Shown here: positions 9,637 to 20,529 of the stretch, piece by piece
Layout: every line of letters starts with the position of its first letter
Position numbering within the stretch: the first letter of the stretch is position 1
DNA from: Pomphorhynchus laevis
Lineage: Eukaryota; Acanthocephala; Palaeacanthocephala; Echinorhynchida; Pomphorhynchidae
Assembly: GCA_012934845.2 (NCBI GenBank)
Contig: WNNJ02002315.1
Span: 1-64,000, forward strand
Direction of reading: 5' to 3'
DNA: 64,000 nt
Made by a program: the position numbers and the translations under genes
Notes under the pieces: generated by a model
What the model saw: the letters and a program-made list of their open reading frames with translations, nothing else
Told to the model about the DNA's origin: nothing
The model's database searches: none

Positions 9637-11635
9637 ATGCTAGAGAAGATTCGCAAGTTTCAAAAAGTAATTACAATATATCACACAAAGCCTGAATTAA
9701 AATATGGTCAAGTGCCTCGTGGGGAACCAGCTACGACTCATCGCTGCTACAACTGTAACGAACAAGCCGCTGTGTGTAATGGATGTCGATGCGTCAGAGA
9801 TAATAGAGTATGCTTTAATTACCTAGCGTCAAACTGCAAAAATCACCCTATATTAACTTCTGGTGCACATATCACAATTAAAGCAGATACTCTAAATATA
9901 CAGACTACTGAAGATTCTAGACCAGTACACCTAAAGTGGGCCAATCTCTTCCGACGGATACATCACAAAAGCTCAATCGGTCCATATTAGTCGACAAAAC
10001 TTCAATAAGTTTCTATCGTTGGGGCGGAAGGCATCAAATTGGACAAGAATGATTCGCCAATAGCGGCAGTTTTTTTCGAGGTCATTTATTGGAAACATAA
10101 CTATTTCGATTACCCAAGTGGATGGAATCTAATTTATTCATCAATGAACTTGCTAGGACCTATGAGGACGCTTCCTCATACTCCACTTTTCTCATGCCTG
10201 TTATCGTGATGAGGCAGTTGATACTGCAACGCATGAGCAAATCACTAGTAAGGAAACTGATAGAAATTTTATTGAAACGAATTAACCTCAGGCGATGTGG
10301 CGAAATTGACTGTCTGCTTAAATATGCAAGATTCCTGCAACATCTTAACATGCAAAGGAATCATCCCAATTCGAATGACAGCATATCAAAAGTCATCCGA
10401 CGACTCATACTAGGAGGGAAGATTACCATCGCCATGAAACTACTTGAGTCGAATAACGTCTGTGGAATATCAATAAATTTGGACGAGGATGTTTCCGGCA
10501 AATACGTAAAACAAATACTCCTTGATAAGCATCCAGATGGAGATAAACTGTGCGTTGATGTAATATTAGAGCATCTCTTTCTCAATTAGTTAGACTTTCA
10601 CCCAGTGATATTCAATACGATTGATTTCTCGCAGATTATATCGTCAGCTAAGCGAGTAAGAGGCGTTGCCGGACCCTCCGGTTTAGACGCCAGATCATGG
10701 AACCACATGCTCACCAATTTTGACGATAACTAAAAAATTGACCAATGCGCTTATTGATTTTGCTCTGGTCATATCCACGGAACGGGTGTCTAATAATTCC
10801 ATGATTGCGTTAATTGCACGCAGACTAATCGCTCTCAGCAAAAGTTATAGGGTTAGACTAATTGGAATCGCTGATGTATCCAGACGAATAATGTCCAAGG
10901 TAATCATTGATATTGCTCGACCTCAGATCCAGCGTGTAGGTGAAACACTGAAACTCTGCTCAGGTCAGCGTGTAGTACTGAATGCATTATACACGCTCTA
11001 CACAATTACCTGTCTAATGATCTCCAACCCATACTTCTAACAATATTTGCAGATAACGCCTTTAACCGCGTGAACAGGAAGACTAATATACTGAAAGTTT
11101 GTCCAGCTATGTCAACAGATCTGCACAATATGTATTATCCACCTTCAATACAAGTCATCAACAACGAGCGTATTTTATTCAGAGAGGGCTTCACACAGGG
11201 GGGTGCTTTTTCTATGGCAACAATTGCAGCTGCGATCTTCCCTCTAATTTTGAGCACAGGGAAATGTTCCTTCAGTACGGCACTTGTGGCACGCGGACGA
11301 CGGCAACCTGGTTGGCAGTCCCGAGGTTGTGTTGGACGCATATAGGTTTTTGCAAATTATACAAGTGTCGAGTATAGGCGAATGTTAATAGGATGTCTAA
11401 TATTAAGTCTTTCTTCTCAAGTACTTCTATTACCTTTACAAATGAAGCTTTATCGGTTTTGAGATCACCAATTGGTAGCGAGAAATATAATGAGAAATCC
11501 TATCACGGAGATGTCGATAATTTGGTAGATTTAATCGCTCACATGTCTGAAGTCGATCAGTCAGATGTTCAGATAGCATACACATCATTGGCGAGGTCAA
11601 TCCAGCATAAATATACATATCTACATTGATCATGC
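9637..11635 (+). mobile_element. RLE-type LINE (family RLEx), 5' half, broken
   Basis: The first open part (9637-9990) has a Cys/His cluster (CYNCNEQAAVCNGCRC, later CKNH) that I take as an N-terminal zinc-binding region. The second (10122-10589) matches the pre-RT segment of this family (an LLQRMSKSLVRK-like word, a leucine/arginine-rich block, then LGGKITIAMKLLES). RT pieces follow: GVAGPSGLDA just before 10720, RLIALSK and RLIGIADVSRRI (fingers, 10720-11040), and the EGFTQGG motif near 11190. The catalytic YADD motif is lost around 11300. It is one of six RLEx copies here and the only one retaining the 5' part. Confidence 0.75.
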
Positions 11636-11774
11636 AGATGTTCGCCTGATTGGTTCTGCCGTTTGTATCTTCGATACGATCTATGCTTAGAAAACCGATC
11701 GGCACTAAATTAGACATTGATAATACGCTCTGGAAGATGTAAAGACTAAGCTTTCAAAATGTCGGTGTCTGTAT

Positions 11775-12700
11775 AACGGAGGAGTCAGAACAAATGCAAT
11801 GCTTTTAAATGAACATTAAAACCGCTTTCGGTTTATATGAATAGAATACTTCAAGTAATTAAAGCACACTTCAAAAAATATTGTAGGATAATCGAAATTA
11901 ATACTAGTATAAAACACTATTTCAGTATTAATTTAACAAAAGAATTTTTAGAATACACAAAAGGAATAACTTTTCAGAATATAAATACATACGATTTTAG
12001 TACGCTTTATACAAATCTAGATTTAGCAGATATTAAAGATGCATTAGAAAAATTAATTAATCTTATAGTCAGAAAAAATATACATATATATGTTATAGCT
12101 ATAACGCATATCTAAAAAATTAAGCCATCAAGTAAATATAAATATATGGATAAAATTGAATTATTAGAATCCTTAAATATTTTAATAACTCAAAATTATT
12201 TGAAGGCAGGTACATCTACATTTAGACAAATAAAAGGTGTTCCAATAGTAAGTAAAAGTAGTCCAATTATCGCTTACTTATTTTAAGCTTTATAGAATAT
12301 GAATTTGTTCAATAAGCGAACAAATTTATCCAGGCAGCCTCATTCTTAATAAAACCAATATTAATGATAAAGAAGGTATATATTTAGATATGAACATTAA
12401 ATTAACATAAATTAAAACTACTTTTAATTGATATCGTAAAGATGACATTTAAATTTACAAGAAATATGTTTTTGCATGAGCATTTAATCATACCATATAC
12501 TATAAATAAAATATAATACATTAAATAATGAAATTTTAAGATTTGCAACAATTTATAACGCTATCGGTTTTCTTCAAAATCATTTTAATTATTTAATAGA
12601 TGCATATTTTAAACTAGGTTACTATAAAAAATAACATCAAGCAGAAAATAGTAAAATATATAAATCAACACAATAATATTAAAATTGATTACAATTTACA
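11775..12700 (+). mobile_element. Penelope-like element RT fragment
   Basis: The frame at 11837-12115 contains TYDFSTLYTNLDLADIK, the hallmark palm motif A of PLE RTs. Downstream pieces give YLKAGTSTFRQIKGVP and SSPIIA (motif B), then AT-rich remnants up to about 12700. The catalytic YADD segment is missing. It is colinear with the copy at 31.9-33.2 kb and about as decayed. It abuts the end of the RLEx copy without a clear target duplication. Confidence 0.8.
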
Positions 12701-12773
12701 CACATAACAAATTAATACATTGTAAACCAACGCCGTCAACTAACCGCCTGCGCCAACAGTGCTAAACTCGTTT

Positions 12774-13475
12774 TCAAGGTTCATCTTCATCGGGCTTAAT
12801 CTTATTAGCCCGACCACCAGTGTTAGTACTTTCACCTGCTAACTCGCTTAAAATATCGCGGATTTCTCTTCGATGACGCTCGGCAATTATCTTTCTCTTT
12901 AACTTGTTAAAGAGAAATAAAATAATTTCCCAAATCATCAGCGCATTGCCAGAATATTGAGTCTACGGAATTAAATACTCTGCAGTTGGTGAAGATCTTG
13001 GTCGTTCGTTAACAAATTCAGATAGTGAATGATATTTGCCTTTTTTGGCGTTATCCTTTAGTCCGGACAGATCCATGGTATTTGTAATTATTTGGTAATA
13101 GTGGGGATATTGAACCGAATTGACAGGCTCTCGAAAAAGCTAAGCCAGTTTGTGTTGCTTTAAATCCTTGACCAGCTTTGATATCAATTTGGTCTGTTTC
13201 ACCATTAACTTAACCTCCATCACTGATTGTTTATCATCTCGGCACTTATCGCAAAAGTATTTCTTCATATATTCTGCTTGTTCAGGAATGACGTTTACAC
13301 ACGAACCATGAAACCAATTTTGACAGTTATCACATCCAACGTAGAACTGTTCTTCATCGTACGGTTGATGGCATATAAAATACAGGTGAGAATTAGATTC
13401 AGACTTCGTACACTTTGCGCATATGTAAGCCTCGCGCAGATTTCCTTGACATGCAATAACCACACATATACCATG
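12774..13475 (-). pseudogene. BPTF: BPTF/NURF301-like PHD finger-bromodomain pseudogene
   Basis: One minus-strand frame of about 235 codons runs from near 13475 to a TGA at 12774. It begins with the tail of one PHD finger (AYICAKC). A second PHD finger follows: QPYDEEQFYVGCDNCQNWFH, then C at the GSC and CDKC positions. Then come HKLA and a bromodomain start (HYYQIITNTMDL, YHSLSEFVNE) and a basic C-terminus. This is the order at the C-terminus of the nucleosome-remodelling subunit BPTF/NURF301, which reads H3K4me3. Two in-frame TAG stops and a lost first PHD cysteine (YFIC for the expected YCIC) mark it as dead. No intron is visible, so a retrocopy is likely; a decayed single-exon duplicate is possible. 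Confidence 0.8.
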
Positions 13476-13513
13476 TGTGGTATACTAATTTATATTAAAA
13501 ATAAATTAGTATA
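13460..13513. repeat. Two back-to-back small hairpins at the pseudogene edge
   Basis: CCACACAT/ATGTGTGG (13460-13467 and 13473-13480, 5-nt loop) is followed directly by TATACTAATTTA/TAAATTAGTATA (13481-13492 and 13502-13513, 9-nt loop). They sit exactly where similarity to BPTF stops. Confidence 0.85.
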
Positions 13514-13515
13514 AT

Positions 13516-13722
13516 TTGGCAAATTCTACTTTGCCAAAAGCTGTAGACGACACGTTTGCGTCGGCTTTCAGCTCAACTAGTAACACAGAAAGTAATCAGC
13601 AATCATGTGCAGTTCATACACAAAGCTATTTCGTTGATACACAAAGCTACTTCGCTGTTATTCAAAGCTACTTTGCTGTTTGTAGTAAAAGAGAAAACGA
13701 GAGAACCACTTATTCAGGTTAG
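13516..13722 (+). repeat. Open stretch with a 21-bp tandem repeat (three QSYF heptads)
   Basis: Bases 13619-13681 are three 21-bp units of the type CACAAAGCTACTTCGCTGTTA. In the open plus-strand frame (13516-13722) they encode QSYFVDT, QSYFAVI and QSYFAVC. The frame starts at a TTG, not an ATG, and ends 13 codons after the repeat. I do not recognise the sequence. It could be a decayed exon with a heptad repeat or a minisatellite that happens to be open. Confidence 0.6.
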
Positions 13723-13739
13723 TAGACAAATCTTTATAT

Positions 13740-14140
13740 AACATTCTTCCCCGCTCATTAAACTTTGAGTTCGACTTCCTTGGATTGCACAATGAAAGCA
13801 GTCGTAGTCTCGCAGATACTCATGCTTCTGTCGTTGTCGAATAGGATGGTGTTGAGTTTACTCACTTCGCGTGGGCATAAGTTTAGCCGTCATGTTAGAC
13901 AAGGTGTTCTTCATTCAATACATTGATACATTGATCGTCAATAACTTCGAAAAAATCTTCTCCCGTACTTTCACATAATAACACATTATCGCTATTTGTA
14001 CTATCGAATCTCGGTTGCGTGGATTTGTCGATAATATTTGATTCCATTTCCATGCTTCGAGTTAACATCATTGTATTGTCATTCTTATAAATATCAATAG
14101 GAAGCCTTGCTAATTTGTATGTGATTAAAGCTACTTATAC
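13740..14140 (-). other. Coding-like stretch of unknown identity
   Basis: The minus strand reads well in pieces. From about 14090 it gives SMEMESNIIDKSTQPRFDST and CESTGEDFFEVIDDQC, open for roughly 65 codons. Around 13830-13740, in another frame, it gives RQRQKHEYLRDYDCFHCAIQ. Composition is less AT-rich than neighbours and acidic/polar residues are spread as in real protein. It lies upstream of the BPTF-like pseudogene on the same strand and could be more of that gene, but I recognise no domain. Confidence 0.3.
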
Positions 14141-14299
14141 AATATACAATTACTAAGTACTTACAACGAAATTCGCAAGAACAATATTCGAATATTTCCT
14201 TTACTCTACATAAGTGGTCGATACAAGTATTATTTGTCAAATCTTAATATCGTTCTGTTCGATCGCAATTTATTTTTCAAACAAGCAATCGAAAACTAA

Positions 14300-15568
14300 T
14301 TGTTTGGACGCAAATATAGTAGAGGTAAATTCAAAGAAATTCAAACAAACAACCTACAAATGGGATCAAAATCTCGTAAACGAAGACAAGAGAAGACAAG
14401 CGCGACAATGGAAAAGACGAAAAATCCTCCGAAGTACACAACACAACAAGTTTGTTGTGACTCCTCGGGTTGCGATGTCTGGACAACCGTCTCAATTCTG
14501 GAGTCCGAGCAATCGGCTATGTGCGATAAGAAATTTATTTGTGGATATTGCAGCGTTTCGAGTTTATTGCGAAATATCTCAAGGATCACACCGAATAATT
14601 CCGATATCATATTTGCTGCTGATACGTCCAGAGAATCCAATGATGTTCACTCCGTTGGTTGGAGTTGTGCGACACTTAAAGATGTAACTCGGACGAATGA
14701 TCTATCGAGTGAAGATTGTCAAACTATGCCAAGTCAGGATATTGTGGCTAATCATACCTATGATGGGGACCTGAGAGATACAAAAAACACTAGCCCTATA
14801 CTCCCAGATGACATGATATCGAATTTCACAATTAGTAAAATCATGTCTGGTCTGGATATGGAAACTGATTAGGAAATAGTAACTATCAAAGAAGCTGTCA
14901 ATTCCGTTGGCAAGTCACGATCCACATGGTCTACCTCACCTTCTCTCACGAATCAATCAGATAATAATGACATAGACTCTCATTGTATCGAAATTCCACA
15001 CCAGGTTGCAATCAAGGGTGAACAGTCTAGAAAAGTTTTAAGTGGACAGTCTAGAAAAGTTTTCAGTCAGATATTCTCTCAACGACAAACTGACCCACTA
15101 AATAGTCACAGGTCATTCTTATCCAGCAAGTCTAATGAATCTTCCCGGGATCGGTGTTTGATTATTACGAACGTTCTTGAGTCGTCGCCTGATGTGGCTC
15201 AAACTCGAGTGGACCATGATGTTGAACAATTCCAAAATATATTGAGAGTTATTATTTCTCCAGAAGATCCATATATTTCAGAAGTTCGCCTTATTGCTAT
15301 ATTTAGGATAGGCCGTCGCAACAATCTTGAAGAACGTTCTCGTTTGATGAAAGTTGCCTTTCGTACATCCTCAGTGGTCCGTGAGTTGTTAAAACGTAGA
15401 TCTAAACCGAGGCATTCCCCATTACGATTGTTGACAGGTATGTCTTTCGCTAAGCGTTGTCTCTGGCGTGTTGCTCGGACTGAGCTGAATGCTCGAATAG
15501 AATCTGGAGAAACTTATCTGCATATTGTAAATTTTCGGGTAGTTCGGCGTCGTCCAGGATTGAGATGA
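14300..15568 (+). pseudogene. CR1-a ORF1 (RNA-binding protein), one in-frame stop
   Basis: One frame of about 420 codons, interrupted only by a TAG at 14870. Residues about 53-86 hold a zinc-like motif CCDSSGCDVW...FICGYC. The middle is acidic and polar with a 24-bp tandem repeat (SRKVLSGQSRKVFS, near 15025-15070). The last 130 residues match the RRM-like region of CR1-group ORF1s (IITNVLES, LIAIFRIGRRN, IESGETYLHIVNFRVVRRRP). ORF1 proteins coat the element RNA and carry it to the nucleus. The TGA stop overlaps the ORF2 ATG as ATGA, consistent with coupled translation. Confidence 0.8.
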
Positions 15569-18283
15569 CCCTCGCAATGAAAACTTTTTCTGAGAATTGT
15601 AAGATAAGACCCAATGCACCATATCGTAAAAACAACAAATGGCTCAAGGTTATATATTCGAACATTCGAAGCGTTCTCAATAAGATGAATAAATTGAATG
15701 TCATAGCTACATCTCATCATCCAAATAGCATTGCCCTTAGTGAATCTTGGCTCTCTGACCTTGTTCCAGATAGCTTATTATCCATAGATGGATATAACCT
15801 GTTTCGTTGTGATCGATCTGGTCGAAGGGGAGGGGGTGTAGTGCTATATTGTAGTTTAGGTATTGGTGTAGTGTGTTTGCAGACGATTAGTGTTGTCAAT
15901 GGGATTGAGGTTTATACCTCAAATTGTGCCTTGATTAGGTCAATTCTATGTATGTGCTAGTGTTCTATCGTCCTCCTTTGACAAGGAGGACGATAGAACA
16001 TTTTTTCAACAGAAAAAATGCCTAATCTTGGGAGATCTGAATATTCCCTCAATAGATTAGGACTATTTTTTGTCTTCTAGTCGCATTGCACCGGACTCGG
16101 TTTTATTAAGATTTATACAAAACAGTGGTCTTCATCAGCATGCACGTGAGGCAACCCGTTTAACTATCAAGTCGTCTGCCTAGCTAGACGTGGTATTGTC
16201 TTCGTTTAAGTCTGATATTACTCACATAGATTATCTTTCTGGACTGGGGATGAGCGATCATTGCGTACTGTCCTTTTCATTTAAATGCGCAAACAATGTA
16301 ATGTCGGTAAGTCCCATGCAGTGTAAGCCTCTGAATTTCTGGAAGGCTGATTTCGACGCAATTAGCTACAGATTGAATCTGGTTAGATGGCCATATCCGT
16401 ATATATGTGGAATTGACGAGGCTTGGTATGTTTCTAAGAGCACACTCTATAACTTACTGATATTGCATTCTCCCGGTTTAAAACACATAGAGAAGTTTGT
16501 CCTAGGTTTGGTGGGCTTCTCCGGTATCACTCACGCGCACGTAAATATGCGTGGATTTCATTTCGTTGTGGACAAAAATTTTATGAGTCTTTCAAACAAA
16601 TTAGGAATAGATTTACCACTCTCAAGAGGACGAAGCGTCGTCATTTTGGGGAGAAGCTGAGTTCTATGGATGACAAGGCTCTACTCTCTTACATTCGCCA
16701 AATCAGGGGCTCAAATATTCCACTAGTATCATTGAGGGATGATTCTCAAGGCGAGGTCACGTGTAAAAGTGTCACGGCTAACTTATTTGCCCAGGAGTTC
16801 TCATCGATGTTTTGCTTTTCGCGAACATTGTGTAGTTCTGAATCAGAAAAGGGTTCAGATGCATTCGACCGATCTAATCTGTCGTTTTGTGCTGAAGATG
16901 TTTTAAAGCTTCTCTGTAAATTAAAACCGAACATCGCTGCCGGTCCGGACGGACTTCCCTCAATTCTTTTGAAAAAAGTTGCTCCTCAAATATATTCATG
17001 TTTTCAGTATGTTTCAGTTTTCTATTCTCCAATCTCGAATTCCTTTGCGTTGGAAGGAGTCCATTGTAGTTCCAAAAACATATCTTCTGATTTGGAAAGC
17101 AACGGTAAGCTCACTGACTCACAACACGATTTCAGACCAAATAGATTAAAAATAAGTAATATTTTGGTTTCTTCCAACTCATAGCAGTCTTGGTTAGATG
17201 AACGAGTTCAATCTGATGTACTTTTTGTAGATTTATCTCATGATTTTGATTCAGTTCCGCATGATCGCCTCATTCACAAATTGAGGTCACTTAGTGTTTG
17301 TCCTATGTATGTCGCCTGGATTGCAAATTACTTAAGTTTACGCTCTTTCAAAGTACGTGCAGGTGCAGATATGTCCACCTCATTCGCTATTCATTCTGGC
17401 GTTCCACAGAGTGATGTTATCTCCCCACTTCGTTTTATTGTCTATATCAATGATCTCCCATCTGTAATTCGTTCTGATGTCGTTATGTATGCTGACGATG
17501 TTAAGATATGGTGGCGTATTAGAGACGGAAAGGACATTAATATCCTTCAAGATGATCTGACATGTCCAGAAAACTGATCAGCGGAAAATGGTTTGACGAT
17601 TAACCCCTCTAAATGTGTACATATGTCCATTGGTTCTTCACTAAACTCATCGTATCAGATAGGTTGATTCAGATAGGCCGAGTGGGTGAATTCAAGGATC
17701 TTGGTGTGATTATGAACAGTAGCTTAAAAACTAATGTCCACACTAGATATATTTGTAACTGAGGCTATCGTATTTTATGGATGTTTTTTAAGCCTTTTGA
17801 TCGGATAAGTTCATCAATGTTCAAGCGACTATTTTGCTCTTATATTCTACCCATCCTTGAATACGGTTTACATGTAACTTATCCACAGACTTCAAGGGAA
17901 TCACGTGACATTGATAACTTATCACGTAAAGGGTCACGAATGATTCCGAATTTCTCCAATTTGAAATATGCTAAACGTTTGACATTTCTACGTGTCGGCA
18001 CATTAAAATATCGCAGATCATCCATTTATTTATCAACTGCAGTCAAATTGTTTTCGATGGCTTTGGTGGTCTCTCTAGCTTATTATCCGTGAATGATAGA
18101 CGAGAAACTCGTGGGCATGTGTGGAAATTAATAAAGCCAACTACAAGAATTCATGTTCACCATCGATTTGCAACGAGGGTAATTAACGGGTGTAATGCAC
18201 TAAAGTGCATTAGTATATCTAGTGATGCTATCAAGAAAACCATCGAAGCCGAGAGAAGGAATTTGCGACTACTATTTGATTGA
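15565..18283 (+). pseudogene. CR1-a ORF2 (AP endonuclease and RT), broken
   Basis: Starts at the ATG overlapping the ORF1 stop. Endonuclease pieces: IYSNIRSVLNKM, ALSESWL, FRCDRSGRRGGGVVLY, then LGDLNIPS-like and GMSDHCVLSF near 16250. RT pieces: AAGPDGLPSILLKK, DLSHDFDSVPHDRL, HSGVPQSDVISPL and VVMYADDVKIW (catalytic YADD retained). The region after it matches other CR1 thumbs. At 15961-16000 an 18-bp perfect inverted repeat replaces part of the endonuclease. Several frameshifts and stops follow (for example TAG near 17182 and TGA near 17575), and the motif around FRPNR is shortened by deletion. Confidence 0.82.
15961..16000. repeat. Perfect 18-bp inverted repeat, 4-nt loop, inside ORF2
   Basis: 15961-15978 and 15983-16000 are exact reverse complements. 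The left arm encodes the expected FYRPP segment of the endonuclease. The right arm is an inverted copy of it, and the codons expected next are missing before LGDLN. It looks like a fold-back copy made when a break was repaired. Confidence 0.95.
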
Positions 18284-18420
18284 ATTTTTTTGTTGTTTTT
18301 TTATTTTTTATTTTATCATGTTTGGTAAGCGACACGAGCTTGTAGCTCATTTGCTTCTGTTTGTTATAATAATTACAACTTGATCTTGATCTTGCCTTGT
18401 AATGCTGGCATATTGCAGAT

Positions 18421-20520
18421 TTACATGATCTAAGCGCACCACTTCGACCTTTTGATTGTATTTTGACTAAGCAGGAATCTTCATAAACACTGGATCAGTG
18501 TGCTGAAGTTATTCTGGTAACTTAGTCAGCTGTTCTCGTCAATAGAATACAAACATTCTTTGATAAGGGATTGTACCGATGGAAGTGCATAACAACGGAC
18601 GTTGTTCGTTTTGCATTCTAATAAATGTCGGCGAATATACTTGACTCGAGCCCTTCGACGAATGCGTCACGTATATGTTCATTTCTATTATCTTCCGCTG
18701 ACAATTCTTGAAAATTACACTCGTCTGCTAGAGTTTGAAGCTAACATACATATTGCTTCAATGCTTGGCCATTCTGTTAAGTATATGAACTTAAAGCATG
18801 CCTGCAGAATATTTAACTTGATTTTAAATAGTTGATAATGATCCGTTATTGATAAAGAATTATTGGAGCTGTATCAAAAAATGTGAAAATTTACATTTGA
18901 TATTTTGCTAACCTCTCTTAGCATATTCAGAAAATTACTGAAGTAAATTACTGAAAATTTTTTTTGAAAATGCTAACAGAGGTTGGCAAAATATAAATTC
19001 CGTAAATTGATAATTTAAGGAATTATTAGAGCTGGATCAAAGAAAAGAGGAACTTTTTATTGATATTTCGCTAACCTCTGTTAGCATCTTCAGAAAATTA
19101 TTTTAAACAAATCTATTAACCTAAATGTTTCTTTTGACTTTTTTCAACATATTACATCATATTTAAATTCAAATAAATCCCTTTTCTATATGTTCTTAAA
19201 TACTCATCAAACCGTAGTCATCAATATTGTTCCATTGCCGCCTATTTAGCGTGAACTCTTTACCTATACATATCTTTACGTATATTTCTACCCATTCTTC
19301 ATTCGAATTTCCTCACATTCCCAATCTAAAAAGGCAGCAAATACTTTTATCTTCATGTAAATATTTGAAACAAATATATTTAATTTTTCGTGTTAATTTC
19401 CATGGGCCTTCAAGCAATCATTATATCGCAACCACAATTAGGAATAAATAATTTATTAAAATTTCTGATGATGAATCGATGCTGAGTAAGCACTTGGATT
19501 TTTCGATTACTACATTCGAAAATGCAATTTGATAAATTACAATTTTACTATCTCGTAGTGTTCCAATATTAAAAATATAAAGGGGTATCTAAAGCTTACT
19601 AGATAACGCTAAATATTTTAATTTAATGTTAAGAGCGACAATTTTAACAGAATCAAACGATACCCCTACAAATCGGATTAGCAAAAAATAATTATATTTA
19701 CGAAGACATCGACATGAAAAACGAAGAACCAGAAGGCAAAATAAAATATTAAAAAGCGGGGTTATAAAACCTTTCGATTAAGTTTTCTAAAGAAACCCTA
19801 ATCAATAACTAAAGAGTGACAAATGTCATAGTCTTTGAAGTCGCAGACGGGTAACTTTTCTCATTTCTTTTCGTAAAATCATTTCCGTGCTTTCCATTAA
19901 TTTAATTTTCTTCTAAAACTAAATATTTAATAGATTAAAAAATTAAACATTTAACTTTATTTAAATGAATTAGGAAGTTTAGGAGGTCTAATTCAACAAG
20001 GTGTGGGTTTATTAGTGTCATTTATTAATCATTTATTAATGTTGCATCAAAAATGGAGAATCTAAATTACTAGGGAACCTTTCTTTCCAAAACAAAGCTT
20101 TACAATGTTAACTACAACTTGAAAGTAAACCGTAATGTTCCAGGTTGTTGCAGTAATTATCATGTTACGCCGTTTTATGAATTTGTAAATGAGTAATTAT
20201 ATCATTTTGTAACTGCATCGAACGTTGAAATATATAGTGAAAAGAACTTAAATAAAATAGGATATTTGTAATAATATAACTGTTAATACTTTTAAAAGAA
20301 CAAAGTAAAAAATCAATTTAGAATTGCATTGTCTAGGAAGGACTACAAAATTTTAGTTTACATCAGTATGCAAAACTATATGCTATATATATCATTAAAG
20401 GTTTTTAAAGTTGAAAGTTTTTTTTAAGTTGTTAGCACTTACTACAATAGATTGATATTCTAGAATTTTTATAAAATTAAAAATTATTAAATTATTACAG
20501 AAAAAAATTGTATAGTTTGT
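18421..20520. other. AT-rich region without genes
   Basis: No coding region recognised. It contains the GCTAACCTCT repeats at 18905-19105 and a possible 90-bp element at about 19580-19669 bounded by AGGGGTATC/GATACCCCT. The rest has dense stops on both strands. Confidence 0.5.
18905..19105. repeat. Direct and inverted copies of a GCTAACCTCTGTTAGCAT motif
   Basis: The block TTTGCTAACCTCTCTTAGCAT plus TTCAGAAAATTA occurs near 18910. It recurs in direct orientation near 19068 (about 155 bp later). An inverted version (ATGCTAACAGAGGTTGGCAAA) lies near 18970. The motif also contains its own GCTAA/TTAGC stem. It could be the end of a small non-autonomous element, but no target duplication is clear. 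Confidence 0.6.
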
Positions 20521-20529
20521 GATATTTCA

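Larger units (their letters stand above)
14290..18420 (+). mobile_element. CR1-group LINE copy CR1-a, near full length
   Basis: Contains ORF1 (zinc motif plus RRM-like region), ORF2 (AP-type endonuclease plus RT) and a 3' tail with a small hairpin (AGC/GCT around TCATTT, near 18340) and TAATAATTA. The order and the ATGA overlap between ORFs are those of an autonomous LINE. ORF2 is broken several times, so the copy is inactive. The 5' end may be incomplete. Confidence 0.85.

Noticed and set aside
19580-19669. 90-bp element with AGGGGTATC/GATACCCCT ends
   Set aside because: Only 9 bp of terminal inversion, no target duplication, no second copy seen in the window.
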